Under the pieces are notes generated by a model. It was not told the DNA's origin and searched no databases. It saw only the letters and a program-made list of their open reading frames with translations. Positions 17,973 to 26,098 of a stretch of 64,000 nucleotides of DNA are shown here, piece by piece; positions within the stretch are counted from its first letter, which is position 1, and the number at the start of each line of letters is the position of its first letter. This DNA is from Haloferax sp046557615. Lineage in GTDB: Archaea; Halobacteriota; Halobacteria; Halobacteriales; Haloferacaceae. The stretch is taken from positions 434,001 to 498,000 of the forward strand of contig NZ_JBKIII010000002.1 of the NCBI RefSeq assembly GCF_046557615.1, in the 5' to 3' direction. Made by a program: the position numbers and the translations under genes.

Positions 17973-20129
17973 ATGACCCCCTCACAATCACTCTCATACG
18001 TTCAAACGCCCCTCAGGCACGTCTGCCGCGGACTCCGCTCACTGACGAGTCCGCACTTCGGCAGTGACGAGCGAGGCGCATCTGCGGTTCTCGGAACCGT
18101 CCTCGCGTTCGGTCTGGTCATCTCGCTGTTGGCGATGGTGCAAGTCTCGGCCGTTCCCGCGTGGAACCAGCAAGCCGAGTTCGACCACCTCACGAAAGCG
18201 GAGGCCGACTTCGCCGCCCTCGACGAAAGTGTCTCACTCGCCGCTGACGGCCGAATGAGCCGTTCGACGGTCGCGGGCAGTGTTACCTACCCAACCCGCG
18301 CGTTCTTCGTCTCGCCAACCGCGGGCGTCGGCATCCTCAAGATGACCGACGAGCAGGTCGCCAGCATCGACAACGCGGTGGCGACCGGTGAGACTGGCAC
18401 GTACTGGGACGGCAGTTCGAAATCGTTCGACTCCCAGTCGTTCGTCTACCAACCGAGCTACAACACGCTCAACCAACCCACCCTCGCTCACGAGGGGTTC
18501 GTCCAGTACACGGCCTACGAGAACGGCAACGAGACCAACGAAGTCGGCGCGACCCAGCGCCTCGTCGATGGCACGACCATCTCGCTCGTCCTCCTCGAAG
18601 GTGACTTCAACACCGGAAGTTCGGATGCATCGACGCTGTCGGTAACCCCCGTCAGTGCTGGGACTGACTACATCACCGTCACCGACGACGGCACGCCAAT
18701 CACCATCTCGGTGCCAACCCACCTCTCGAACGAGACGTGGCAGAACCTCCTCGCTGACGAACCAAACGTCCAGTCGATTACGTACACCAACGGCACGGAT
18801 TCCAACACGCTGACGGTCGAACTCAAGCCCGGACAGACTTACGACCTGCACATCTCGCGTGTCGGCATCAACACCGCTGGCTCCACTCAGGAACCCGCCT
18901 ACATGGTCGATATCGAAGGTGCTGACGAGGTTCTCCCCGCAGGTGCGACCCAGCGCATCGTCGTCGAAATCCGCGACGAGCAGAACAACCCCGTCTCGAA
19001 CGCCGCTGTAACCGTGGACGACGCCGATGGTCGTGTCTTCGCACGCGACACCGGCGCTGTCTCCACTGTCACTGACTCGAACGGTCGTGCGACGTTCGTC
19101 TACCGCGCACAAGATTCCCTCAACGGCGTCGTCGCAGACGAGTTCGACATCTTCGTCGAGGACTCTTCGGGGGCAGAAGTTGACCGAATGACCTTCGGTG
19201 TGCAAGTCCGAGAAAACGGCGTTGCAGACCCCGTTCGCGGTCTCGTTGCGAACGTCTACGACCCCGGATACGTCTACGCCGAGAGCGCAGACGGCTCTAT
19301 CAGACAGATTAACGACACCGGCACTGACGGCCACGTCGTCTACGACGCTGGTTCGGACCGTCTCGTCGTCCCGCCGAGTGTCACGAAGATTACCGATGCA
19401 GATACAAAGAGCGTCACGCTGCGCGGTGAGGGAGTCTCGCTCCACACCGACATCACCACCTACGACACCGATGGTGACATCATCGTCGAAGCGAACGGTG
19501 GCTCGTTCGAAGCGGTCGGTGTGAGCCTCACTGTCGGCTACAAAGGTGACATCGATATCAGCGCAGACGGGGGAACCGACCTCACGGGCGCGTCTGTCAA
19601 CCAACTCGGACAGGGTGATATCATCGTGACTGCCGGTGGCGACATCACTCTCGACAGCGCTGGACTGACCGCCGTCCAAGACAAGAAGGACATCACCGTC
19701 GATTCGACCAACGGGTTCGTTAGTGCCCGCAACGCCGACATTAGCGGCAAGGGCGACGTACTGGTCACCGGTGACACCGGCGTTGATCTCGCTGGTGCTG
19801 CGATGAGCAGCGTCAAAGACAACGACGGCCTCGTGGTTGACGCCGCGACCGGCGGCATCAACCTCAACGGCATCGTGATGCTCAGCGACGGTGAAATCGA
19901 CATCCACGCCGAAAACGACGTGTACGTCGTCGGTGCTAACATCGCCTCCTCGAAAGGCGCAACTGGCGTCATCATCACGTCCGACGCCGGTATGGTCGAT
20001 GGCCGTGAGCCATCCATCTCCGCGAAGGGTGACATCACCATCACGGCTGCGACGCGCATCACGATTCCACAGTCGTCGCTCGATGCAGACGGCAGCGTGA
20101 ACATCAGCGCGCCAGTGGAGGAGGTCTAA
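17973..20129 (+). CDS. Giant type IV pilin-like surface protein with Ig-like and beta-helix-like regions
   Basis: The 718-residue protein begins with a class III (prepilin-type) signal: DERG, then hydrophobic ASAVLGTVLAFGLVISLLA (about residues 36-54), and then the exported body. Residues about 60-330 form a beta-rich domain shared with the next gene. Around 325-410 there is a Big/invasin-like Ig unit (NNPVSNAAVTVDDADGRVF, DSNGRATFVYRA). From about 480 to the end there are short repeated strands (GDIDISADGG, GDIIVTAGGDITLDSAG, KDITVDS, GDVLVTGDTG, GDITITAATR) that suggest a right-handed beta-helix stalk or tip. Directly downstream of PilC (3 bp). Likely a pilus-associated adhesin; this role is inference. 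Confidence 0.85.
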   Translation: MTPSQSLSYVQTPLRHVCRGLRSLTSPHFGSDERGASAVLGTVLAFGLVISLLAMVQVSAVPAWNQQAEFDHLTKAEADFAALDESVSLAADGRMSRSTVAGSVTYPTRAFFVSPTAGVGILKMTDEQVASIDNAVATGETGTYWDGSSKSFDSQSFVYQPSYNTLNQPTLAHEGFVQYTAYENGNETNEVGATQRLVDGTTISLVLLEGDFNTGSSDASTLSVTPVSAGTDYITVTDDGTPITISVPTHLSNETWQNLLADEPNVQSITYTNGTDSNTLTVELKPGQTYDLHISRVGINTAGSTQEPAYMVDIEGADEVLPAGATQRIVVEIRDEQNNPVSNAAVTVDDADGRVFARDTGAVSTVTDSNGRATFVYRAQDSLNGVVADEFDIFVEDSSGAEVDRMTFGVQVRENGVADPVRGLVANVYDPGYVYAESADGSIRQINDTGTDGHVVYDAGSDRLVVPPSVTKITDADTKSVTLRGEGVSLHTDITTYDTDGDIIVEANGGSFEAVGVSLTVGYKGDIDISADGGTDLTGASVNQLGQGDIIVTAGGDITLDSAGLTAVQDKKDITVDSTNGFVSARNADISGKGDVLVTGDTGVDLAGAAMSSVKDNDGLVVDAATGGINLNGIVMLSDGEIDIHAENDVYVVGANIASSKGATGVIITSDAGMVDGREPSISAKGDITITAATRITIPQSSLDADGSVNISAPVEEV

Positions 20130-20130
20130 C

Positions 20131-21891
20131 GTGACTCGCTTCGCGCGCGACTCCCGCGGCGTCTCCGAAATCCTCGGACTCATCCTCGCGTTCGGCCTCG
20201 TGGTGTCGGTCATCGCCGTCGTCCAGATGGCAGGCACGCCTGTCTGGACTGCGGGCGACGAAGCAGAACACAACGCTCGGGTCTCGTCGGACCTCGCAAC
20301 CCTCGACAGCGCCGTCTTCCGCACGGCTGGCTTCGACCAGCAGGGCAGCGTCGCGGTCGAGACCGACCTCACGTACCAAAACCGGTATATCTCACTGTCA
20401 CCGCCTGACTCGACCGGCGTGTTCACCACGTCCGATGCCCAGTCGGTGAGGCTCGACAACGCCAAAGCACTGGGTTCCGAGTCTGTCTACTGGAACGGAA
20501 CGAACTACACCTTCGACGGCGCAACGACGCTCCGCTACGCCCCACAGTACACCGAACGAGAGAGCCAATCGCTCGTCATCGAGTCGGGGGTCTCCTACCT
20601 CGACGCAGACGGCGATATCGTCGTCAACCGACAGTCGCTCGTCAGCGGCACGACGGTCAACCTCGTCATCCTCGAAGGTGACCTCGATGGTCACACGACG
20701 GCGGGCGAGACTGTCTCGCTCAGTGCTGTCTCCACCCGAACCGAGCCTCTCCCGGTTTCGGACGACGGCTCCCCAATCCGCATCACCGTCCCAACCAGCC
20801 TCTCTGAGGCTGTGTGGGGCGACTTGCTCGCGGACGAACCGTACGCGAGTGTCGTCCCTGACGGCAACCCCAACACCGTCACTGTCGAACTCGCCGCAGG
20901 CCAAACCTACGACCTGCGCATCGCTCGAATCAGCATCGGTACTGCGCTCGAATCGACCGATGCGAAGTACCTCGTCGTCGAAGAAGGCGACTTAGCGGGC
21001 GTCCCCGCTGGCGGCAATCAGACGCTCGTCGTCCGCGCGTTCGACGAATACGGTGCCCCAGCCGCAGGCGCACAGGTTACGGTCGCCAACCCAACGCCAC
21101 TCGGTGGCACGGTTGTGGCACCCGATGGTTCGACCACCGCCCGCACTGACGAATCTGGGCGTGCCCGGTTTACCTACACCGCTCGCAGCGACGTAACCAG
21201 CATCCAACCCGACAACGTCACTGTCTCACTCGCTGGCGTCGGCGGCCCCGCCGCCGCAACGACAATTGACCTCGAAGTCCGCGGTGTCGGTGACTCTTAC
21301 AACGTCAGAAACGCTGACCCCGATGTGGATGCTGACCCGGACGCTAGTCCAGACGCCGACCCCGACCCGGCCCCAGAGAAAGACTTCGACATCGAAGATG
21401 GCACTGTCATCCCTTCGGGTGACTTCACCGGCGACTTCGAACTCCTCGGAAGCGCCATCAAGGCTGGCTGGTACGACGTTCCCGTCCGTGTCACGTTCGT
21501 CGTTGGTGGGACGCCGTACGCCCCAGATGACTGGGAGAACGTCAACGACGGCGAAGAACGCGCCTTCAACGCCTCCGGTACTGGTGGCGACGGTATCGTC
21601 GTCATCGCCGAAGCAGAGGGGTACGTCACTGCGAGTTCGGCCGACGACGACAAACAGGTTCGAGTACTCCGCAACGGCGACCCCGTTCCGGACATCAAAG
21701 GCTTCGACGGCCAAGATGACGTCGAAGCGTTCGTCGCCCCCTACATCAGCGACGATGGCACGACCATGGAACTGGACGACAACCAGGCCATCTTCCTGTT
21801 CGAACTCGGTTCGACGAACGAGTACAGCAGCGCGTTCGACATGCAGGATGCGGTCATCCTCGTGACCCTCTGGGAAGACGACGAGGCCTGA
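20131..21891 (+). CDS. Giant type IV pilin-like surface protein
   Basis: The 586-residue protein starts with GTG 20131, preceded by GAGGTC that can serve as ribosome binding site. The N-terminus RG-VSEILGLILAFGLVVSVIA is a class III signal with its processing site about residue 10. Residues 40-320 are paralogous to the preceding gene (GDLDGHTTAGETVSLSAVS against GDFNTGSSDASTLSVTPVS; PTSLSEAVWGDLLADEP against PTHLSNETWQNLLADEP), followed by a Big-like Ig unit (APAAGAQVTVANPTP). A D/P-rich linker (about 398-417) leads to a C-terminal beta-rich domain not shared with its neighbour. Last gene of the pil cassette. Confidence 0.85.
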   Translation: MTRFARDSRGVSEILGLILAFGLVVSVIAVVQMAGTPVWTAGDEAEHNARVSSDLATLDSAVFRTAGFDQQGSVAVETDLTYQNRYISLSPPDSTGVFTTSDAQSVRLDNAKALGSESVYWNGTNYTFDGATTLRYAPQYTERESQSLVIESGVSYLDADGDIVVNRQSLVSGTTVNLVILEGDLDGHTTAGETVSLSAVSTRTEPLPVSDDGSPIRITVPTSLSEAVWGDLLADEPYASVVPDGNPNTVTVELAAGQTYDLRIARISIGTALESTDAKYLVVEEGDLAGVPAGGNQTLVVRAFDEYGAPAAGAQVTVANPTPLGGTVVAPDGSTTARTDESGRARFTYTARSDVTSIQPDNVTVSLAGVGGPAAATTIDLEVRGVGDSYNVRNADPDVDADPDASPDADPDPAPEKDFDIEDGTVIPSGDFTGDFELLGSAIKAGWYDVPVRVTFVVGGTPYAPDDWENVNDGEERAFNASGTGGDGIVVIAEAEGYVTASSADDDKQVRVLRNGDPVPDIKGFDGQDDVEAFVAPYISDDGTTMELDDNQAIFLFELGSTNEYSSAFDMQDAVILVTLWEDDEA

Positions 21892-21960
21892 GTCTCCCGT
21901 CTCTTTCCCCCACTGCACAACCGGCGTAGCATTAACACACGAGCTATCGTAGCACGTGGC

Positions 21961-22644
21961 ATGGCGTTCGACCCAACTCGCGTCTCTACCGTTACGTTCG
22001 ATTCGTACAGTACACTCGTCGATGTCGATGCCGCCGAAAAGGCACTGGCCGAACACGTTTCTGACCCCGAACCCGTCTCGAAACTGTGGCGGGCTCGGTC
22101 GCTCGAATACACCTTCGTCGGCAACCACATCGACGACTATCGACCCTTCTACGAAGTCAACCGCGCCGCACTCCAGTACGCACTCAACGCCTCCGACGTT
22201 TCTGTCTCCGAATCTGACCGCGACGGCATCCTCTCGGTCTACCACGAACTCGACGTGTTCGACGACGTTCGCGACTCCATCGAACGATTGCAGTCTGCTG
22301 GCTATGGGTGCTACGTCGTCTCCAACGGAAATCCTGAGATGCTCGATTCGATGGTCGAACACGCCGATATTGGTTCGCTTCTCGACGGCGTCATCAGCGC
22401 CGACGAGGTCGAGACGTTCAAGCCCGATGTCGAACTCTACCGCCACGCCGCCGCCCGAACAGGAACCCCAATCGACGAGATTGCGCACGCGACTGCGGCA
22501 TGGTTCGACGTGATGGGCGCACAGCACGCAGGCATGCAAGGTGTTTGGGTCGATAGAAAGTCGTCGCCGTGGGAGCCATTCGGTCCGGAACCAGACGTGA
22601 CGGTTCCAAACCTCACCGAGTTGGTGGACCAGCTGGGCGTTTAA
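21961..22644 (+). CDS. HAD-superfamily hydrolase, 2-haloacid dehalogenase type
   Basis: The 227-residue protein has the HAD motifs TVTFDSYSTLVDVD (motif I, catalytic Asp, then Ser-Tyr-Ser-Thr-Leu), VVSNGNPEM (motif II), the Lys in VETFKPDVELYRHAA (motif III) and HATAAWFDVMGAQHAGMQ (motif IV region). The Ser/Tyr in motif I instead of DxD resembles L-2-haloacid dehalogenases (DAYGTL-type). Cap helices lie between motifs I and II. The protein is monocistronic, starts with ATG 21961, and follows the pil operon by 70 bp. Substrate cannot be named from sequence. Confidence 0.88.
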   Translation: MAFDPTRVSTVTFDSYSTLVDVDAAEKALAEHVSDPEPVSKLWRARSLEYTFVGNHIDDYRPFYEVNRAALQYALNASDVSVSESDRDGILSVYHELDVFDDVRDSIERLQSAGYGCYVVSNGNPEMLDSMVEHADIGSLLDGVISADEVETFKPDVELYRHAAARTGTPIDEIAHATAAWFDVMGAQHAGMQGVWVDRKSSPWEPFGPEPDVTVPNLTELVDQLGV

Positions 22645-22729
22645 TCGCGGTTACACGAGCGGCAACGGGTGGCTGACTTTTCGAGCGAGTGGTGCGAACA
22701 GTATTCTTCTCGCACGTTGACTCTAACGA

Positions 22730-23113
22730 ATGGACAGAAAGCGTGCGTCCGGGGGAATTGTCGCGTTTATCGGGTTTATTCTCTCGCCGCTCTCGTGGTG
22801 GAACGACCTCGTGGTCAACCTTCCACTCGCGTACGCATTCGGCCTTCTCGTCGCCTTCTTCGTCCGAGAGTGGTTCCTCCCGGGCATCATCGTCGGCTAC
22901 TGGCTCACGAACGTACTGGGTTTCATTCTCCTCCACAAAGGCGCAGTCGTGGCGGTGACGGGAGAAGAGCCGGATACGACGCCGCGAACACTCGCACGTA
23001 ACATCGGCATCTCTATCGGATACACCGCCCTCGTCGTCGTTCTCGTCTGGTACGGCATACTGGTCGTTCCGGACGAGATGCTCAACGCAATCCGTGGAAT
23101 GGTCGCACCGTAA
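22730..23113 (+). CDS. Polytopic small membrane protein, unknown function
   Basis: The 127-residue protein starts MDRKRASGGIVAF and has four hydrophobic segments (about 8-28, 32-46, 50-72, 95-117). No enzymatic motif is visible. Tryptophan-rich turns (LSPLSWWNDLVV) and a positive N-terminus suggest the N-terminus is inside. It lies 85 bp after the HAD gene on the same strand and may be cotranscribed. Haloarchaea carry many such proteins; I do not assign a function. Confidence 0.75.
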   Translation: MDRKRASGGIVAFIGFILSPLSWWNDLVVNLPLAYAFGLLVAFFVREWFLPGIIVGYWLTNVLGFILLHKGAVVAVTGEEPDTTPRTLARNIGISIGYTALVVVLVWYGILVVPDEMLNAIRGMVAP

Positions 23114-23162
23114 GCGAAGAAAAATCGGGCGTCGAAAGGTAACCGACTCGAACGTGGCGTAC

Positions 23163-24344
23163 TTACGCCACTTCGTCGGTCGTCACCGTTCCGTCACCGT
23201 TCGCAGTCTCGGTTTCGGTCGTGGTTTCCGTTTCAGTTGCCGTCTCGGTCGTGGTTTCGGTCTCGGTCGCGGTCTCTGTTGCAGTCTCCGTTTCTGTGGC
23301 AGTTTCAGTCGCCGTTTCGGTCGTGGTTTCTGTCTCAGTCTCGGTTTCCGTGGCGGTCTCGGTCGTGGTCGTTTCAGTTGACGTCTCGGTCTCAGTCGTG
23401 GTCGTCTCGTTGTCTGTCGTCTCGTTATCCGTCGTCGTTTCGTTGTCCGTCGTGGTAGTCGGCGTCGGCGTCACCGTCTCTTCTTCGACGGTGATGAACG
23501 CGTCGTCAGTCACCGGTTCGCCATCTTCCTCGTACGGGACGTCCTCCTCACTGTCTGGACCAATGTAGTCGATTTGCTCGTTGTCATTCGTGTCGAGGTG
23601 TGCAGTCGCCGTGAGCGTCTGGGACTCCTCTAATATCGGGATGAGGTACATTTTGATATTCGTCGATTCCCCTGGCTCGAGGTACCTGGAGACACCAAGA
23701 ATCTCGCCGTCTTCGTTCTGGATTGAGACGAATCCGCCCTCAGAGAGGACGGCGCTCGCGACGATGACAGACGAGCCATCTGAGGTCTGGTCTTCGAAGT
23801 TGACCGATGTCTCTTGCTCGGCGGCTTCGTCATCTTCGTCCACCTCGTCTTCCGAATCTGCTGGTGCTGCGCCATCGCCATCACCTTCTTCGACGATATC
23901 GATCAGCGCCAACTCACCGAAGTCGTTTGTCTCGACGCCGTGGATGTAGGTTCCGGCTTCGAGGCCCGTCGTGTCGATTTCGAAGGCCACCGTCGCTGTC
24001 TCGTTCGCTTCAAGCGTGACGTTGCGTCGCTCGACGACGTCACCTTCTAAGCGGAACTCGACAGGCTGTGTCGTCTCCACGTCGTTCGGGTTCTCGATTT
24101 CCCCGGTCACGTTGATCGTCTCACCGGCCTCTGCTTCCGCTGGAGCGGTGAGGTTTGTCACGTTGAAAGACTCGTTTGCTTCACCGTCTACCTGTGCAAA
24201 GGGTTGACCATCGACAACCTGTTCTGTTGGTGTGTCGAGGCTCTGTGCGCTGTTGCCCGCTGCTACGAACCCAACTCCCGCAATCGATGCGGTGATGAGG
24301 AACACAGCAACGAACACAGTCGCTGCGCGTGTGCGTGGTTTCAT
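23163..24344 (-). CDS. Secreted protein with CARDB-like and DUF7282-like domains and Thr/Glu repeat tail
   Basis: The start at 24344 (MKPRTRAATVFVAVFLITA) gives a Sec signal peptide; upstream in-frame codons do not. Mature domains: a CARDB/BatD-like Ig unit (about 55-155: VTNLTAPAEAEAGETINVTG to IHGVETNDFGELALIDIVEE), an acidic linker, a DUF7282-type domain (about 195-290: VNFEDQTSDGSSVIVASAVL to LDTNDNEQIDYIG), and about 85 residues of almost pure Thr/Glu/Ala repeats reaching the C-terminus. There is no PGF-CTERM or transmembrane anchor at the end. A paralogue lies at 26099-26965 with matching upstream DNA. The Thr tail is a probable O-glycosylation region. Confidence 0.82.
   Translation of the reverse strand: MKPRTRAATVFVAVFLITASIAGVGFVAAGNSAQSLDTPTEQVVDGQPFAQVDGEANESFNVTNLTAPAEAEAGETINVTGEIENPNDVETTQPVEFRLEGDVVERRNVTLEANETATVAFEIDTTGLEAGTYIHGVETNDFGELALIDIVEEGDGDGAAPADSEDEVDEDDEAAEQETSVNFEDQTSDGSSVIVASAVLSEGGFVSIQNEDGEILGVSRYLEPGESTNIKMYLIPILEESQTLTATAHLDTNDNEQIDYIGPDSEEDVPYEEDGEPVTDDAFITVEEETVTPTPTTTTDNETTTDNETTDNETTTTETETSTETTTTETATETETETETTTETATETATETETATETATETETTTETATETETTTETETANGDGTVTTDEVA
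23190..23460 (-). repeat. Low-complexity tail-coding repeats (Thr/Glu-rich)
   Basis: The DNA encoding the C-terminal tail is built of degenerate 6-, 12- and 18-nt units such as GTCTCGGTCGTGGTTTC. All stay in frame. Such tracts can expand or contract by slippage or recombination, which would change tail length between strains. Confidence 0.7.
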
Positions 24345-24748
24345 GTTTAACCGGTGACAGTGTACGCAAGTAGTCCAGAAAAACATCGAAGATTGTTTCG
24401 ACAGTTTTACACATTTGTTGATTGTTCACCGATTGCGAATTGCGACTGAAACCGAAAATATGCCTTATTTCGCCGTATATCCGGTAATTTTGGATTTACT
24501 GTGGATTGATACTCTCCTCGTGAGGGACTGGATTAATTGTCATCAAAACACATTTGTTCTGCAACTGTTCGGAGAAATTGTCTCTTTGTAGTGATGATCT
24601 GTGAATATGTGTCCGGAATTTGTCTATTTTATACGTGAAGGTATGGTGTGGGTGACAGAAGACCGATTGTGGGATGCTTGTACTGTGTCGTCTGAATTGG
24701 TCTGGCTCGTTTTTCGAATTTCGTACTGAGACACACTGAGACGAGTAA
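24345..24748 (-). other. AT-rich upstream region of the secreted-protein gene
   Basis: This 404-bp segment holds no gene. It is strongly AT-rich against its surroundings and carries two blocks shared with the region upstream of the paralogue at 26099-26965: 24389-24412 (24 of 24 identical to 27010-27033) and 24575-24588 (14 of 14 identical to 27194-27207). Confidence 0.7.
24389..24412 (-). promoter_or_regulatory. Conserved upstream block of the secreted-protein paralogues
   Basis: This 24-bp block starts exactly 45 bp upstream of the ATG at 24344 and is identical to 27010-27033, which starts exactly 45 bp upstream of the ATG at 26965. On the coding strand it contains GTCGAAACAATCTT, which may hold a BRE/TATA-like element. 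Conservation among otherwise diverged flanks suggests shared regulation. Confidence 0.6.
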
Positions 24749-24997
24749 TTAGCGATAGCGTCGATAGAGAATTGACGCGACCGCTCCGCCCCCGACGATG
24801 AGGCCGAGTAGTGAGACTCCTCGGACGATATCTGTAAACTGGTCTTTGCAATCGACGAAATTGTTCGGGTCGTCGTCGTACTGTGCTTCACAGGATTGTA
24901 TTTGGTCTTGATTCCAAATCCCCAGCCACGCGCCGCTGAGTGCAAGACAGAGAAAGAAGATGGCTATCGACGTTTGAACGAGTGTGTCTCGATTCAT
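24749..24997 (-). CDS. Small two-helix membrane protein
   Basis: The 82-residue protein has two hydrophobic segments (about 8-28 and 58-76) flanking an acidic extracytoplasmic loop with two Cys (SCEAQYDDDPNNFVDCKDQ) that could form a disulfide. It starts 5 bp after the stop of the lipoprotein gene at 25003-25431 and is probably the last gene of a three-gene operon. No family is recognised. Confidence 0.65.
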   Translation of the reverse strand: MNRDTLVQTSIAIFFLCLALSGAWLGIWNQDQIQSCEAQYDDDPNNFVDCKDQFTDIVRGVSLLGLIVGGGAVASILYRRYR

Positions 24998-25002
24998 CGA
25001 GG

Positions 25003-25431
25003 TTACTCCTCGCTACCTACGACCATCTGAAACACGAACCCGTCGCTCTCGACGACGGCAGTCCAGTAGTTCTCTGGAGTGTATGGCTCCAGTGCCGTCC
25101 TCACTTTCTCGGCTTGCGACCGCTGAATCCAGATTCGCGCACCCCACTCGCCTCGAGTTGCACTTGACTTCGCTTCGTCCAGCACTCCCGTGACCTGTTC
25201 GTTCTCCTGTTGTGGTTGTGGATACGCAATCGGTTCGACATCCGACGGGAGTTCGGGGTCTACTTCGGCTGAGAGGTACCACGACGATTCGCTTTCGGTG
25301 GTCGTCGCGAGCGACGTACTTTCGGGTGGTTGTTGTGTCGTCGAATTTCCTTCGGAGTCACCTGTACAGCCAGCCACGAGAGAGATTCCAACTGTGTAGA
25401 CGACTGCCCGGCGAGTGTATCCAGACCTCAT
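25003..25431 (-). CDS. Small secreted lipoprotein, unknown function
   Basis: The 142-residue protein has an N-terminal signal with lipobox VAGC (Cys near residue 22), then a Ser/Thr/Gln-rich linker (GNSTTQQPPESTSLATTTESESS) and a compact domain with RIWIQRSQAEKVRTALEPY. The ATG overlaps the TGA of the upstream lipoprotein gene (ATGA, 25428-25431), showing translational coupling. It is anchored outside the membrane by lipid; no function is evident. Confidence 0.72.
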   Translation of the reverse strand: MRSGYTRRAVVYTVGISLVAGCTGDSEGNSTTQQPPESTSLATTTESESSWYLSAEVDPELPSDVEPIAYPQPQQENEQVTGVLDEAKSSATRGEWGARIWIQRSQAEKVRTALEPYTPENYWTAVVESDGFVFQMVVGSEE

Positions 25432-25847
25432 CTAATCGCTACCCGGACGAAGTACCACTCTCCTTCGTAGTTCACGAAGTCGGGGCGACTGGCGTTGTTC
25501 CAATCGAATGGATTCGTCTCGTCGGGGTGAAATTCCACGGTACTCTGGTTGTGTGCGCGCCGAAAGACGGCTTGCTGGTCCGACGTGAGGTTCTCGAACG
25601 TCGCACAAGTGGTCTCGTCGTTCGAGCAGTTGCTCGGGGAGATTTCGTCTACCGAGACGTACTGCATCCCGTACGGGTCGGGATATTGCGTCGTCGTTTG
25701 GGTCGTCGTGGTCGCAGTGGTCGTCGCCGTTTGGGCTGCCGCTGGCTCGGGACTCGTGGTCGTTGTCGCCGCCGGAGCGCTCGACGTACAGCCTGCGAGA
25801 AGGAGGAAGGATACGACGAGGATGGTTTGGAGGGCGCGTCGTGGCAT
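25428..25847 (-). CDS. Small secreted lipoprotein, unknown function
   Basis: The start at 25847 gives MPRRALQTILVVSFLLLAGC, a signal peptide with lipobox LAGC (Cys 20). A longer frame exists but its added residues come from the hairpin-rich segment downstream of the next gene. A Thr-rich linker (about 24-58) leads to a compact domain with a Cys pair (NCSNDETTC) and a YVSVDEISPSNC motif. First gene of an operon of two lipoproteins and one membrane protein. The family is not recognised. Confidence 0.72.
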   Translation of the reverse strand: MPRRALQTILVVSFLLLAGCTSSAPAATTTTSPEPAAAQTATTTATTTTQTTTQYPDPYGMQYVSVDEISPSNCSNDETTCATFENLTSDQQAVFRRAHNQSTVEFHPDETNPFDWNNASRPDFVNYEGEWYFVRVAIR

Positions 25848-25913
25848 CTCTTCTATCGGTTTTTGGAGAAGTGGTATATGCTTTCTCGTGTTTATGTGCT
25901 GACCTTTCTGGAA

Positions 25914-26096
25914 GGGCTGGACTGATTCGAACGTTGGTCGCTCCGTGTTCACTTCGCTCCCGGGTTCGAACTGGCCGTGACCAGTTTCGATTCTACGGGC
26001 TTCTCCTGCTGCGTCGATGGCTCCGCTCACAGATGCAACGCTCAGAGTTTCGAAGGTTCAGAAAATAGGTGGGACGAACTGCTACCTGCTCCGTGT
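25914..26096. repeat. Hairpin-rich segment with two tRNA-Val-derived fragments
   Basis: 25914-25932 resembles the 3' end of the tRNA-Val gene (28003-28022) with one deletion and a few changes. 26075-26096 matches tRNA positions 28018-28040 in 21 of 23 columns (T-arm, variable loop and anticodon arm). Between them are inverted repeats, for example 25967-25974 with 25981-25989. The second fragment ends 2 bp before the stop codon of the gene at 26099-26965. It looks like a degraded attachment or recombination scar. Confidence 0.55.
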
Positions 26097-26098
26097 AG

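Noticed and set aside
18234..20465. 743-codon minus-strand frame across the pilin-like gene
   Set aside because: Shadow of the giant pilin-like protein; the plus strand has a signal peptide, recognisable Ig-like units and operon spacing.
23163..23610. Plus-strand frames encoding Val/Ser-rich repeats
   Set aside because: They are the complement of the Thr/Glu tail of the secreted protein; composition is an artefact of the repeat, and the minus-strand frame has signal peptide and domains.
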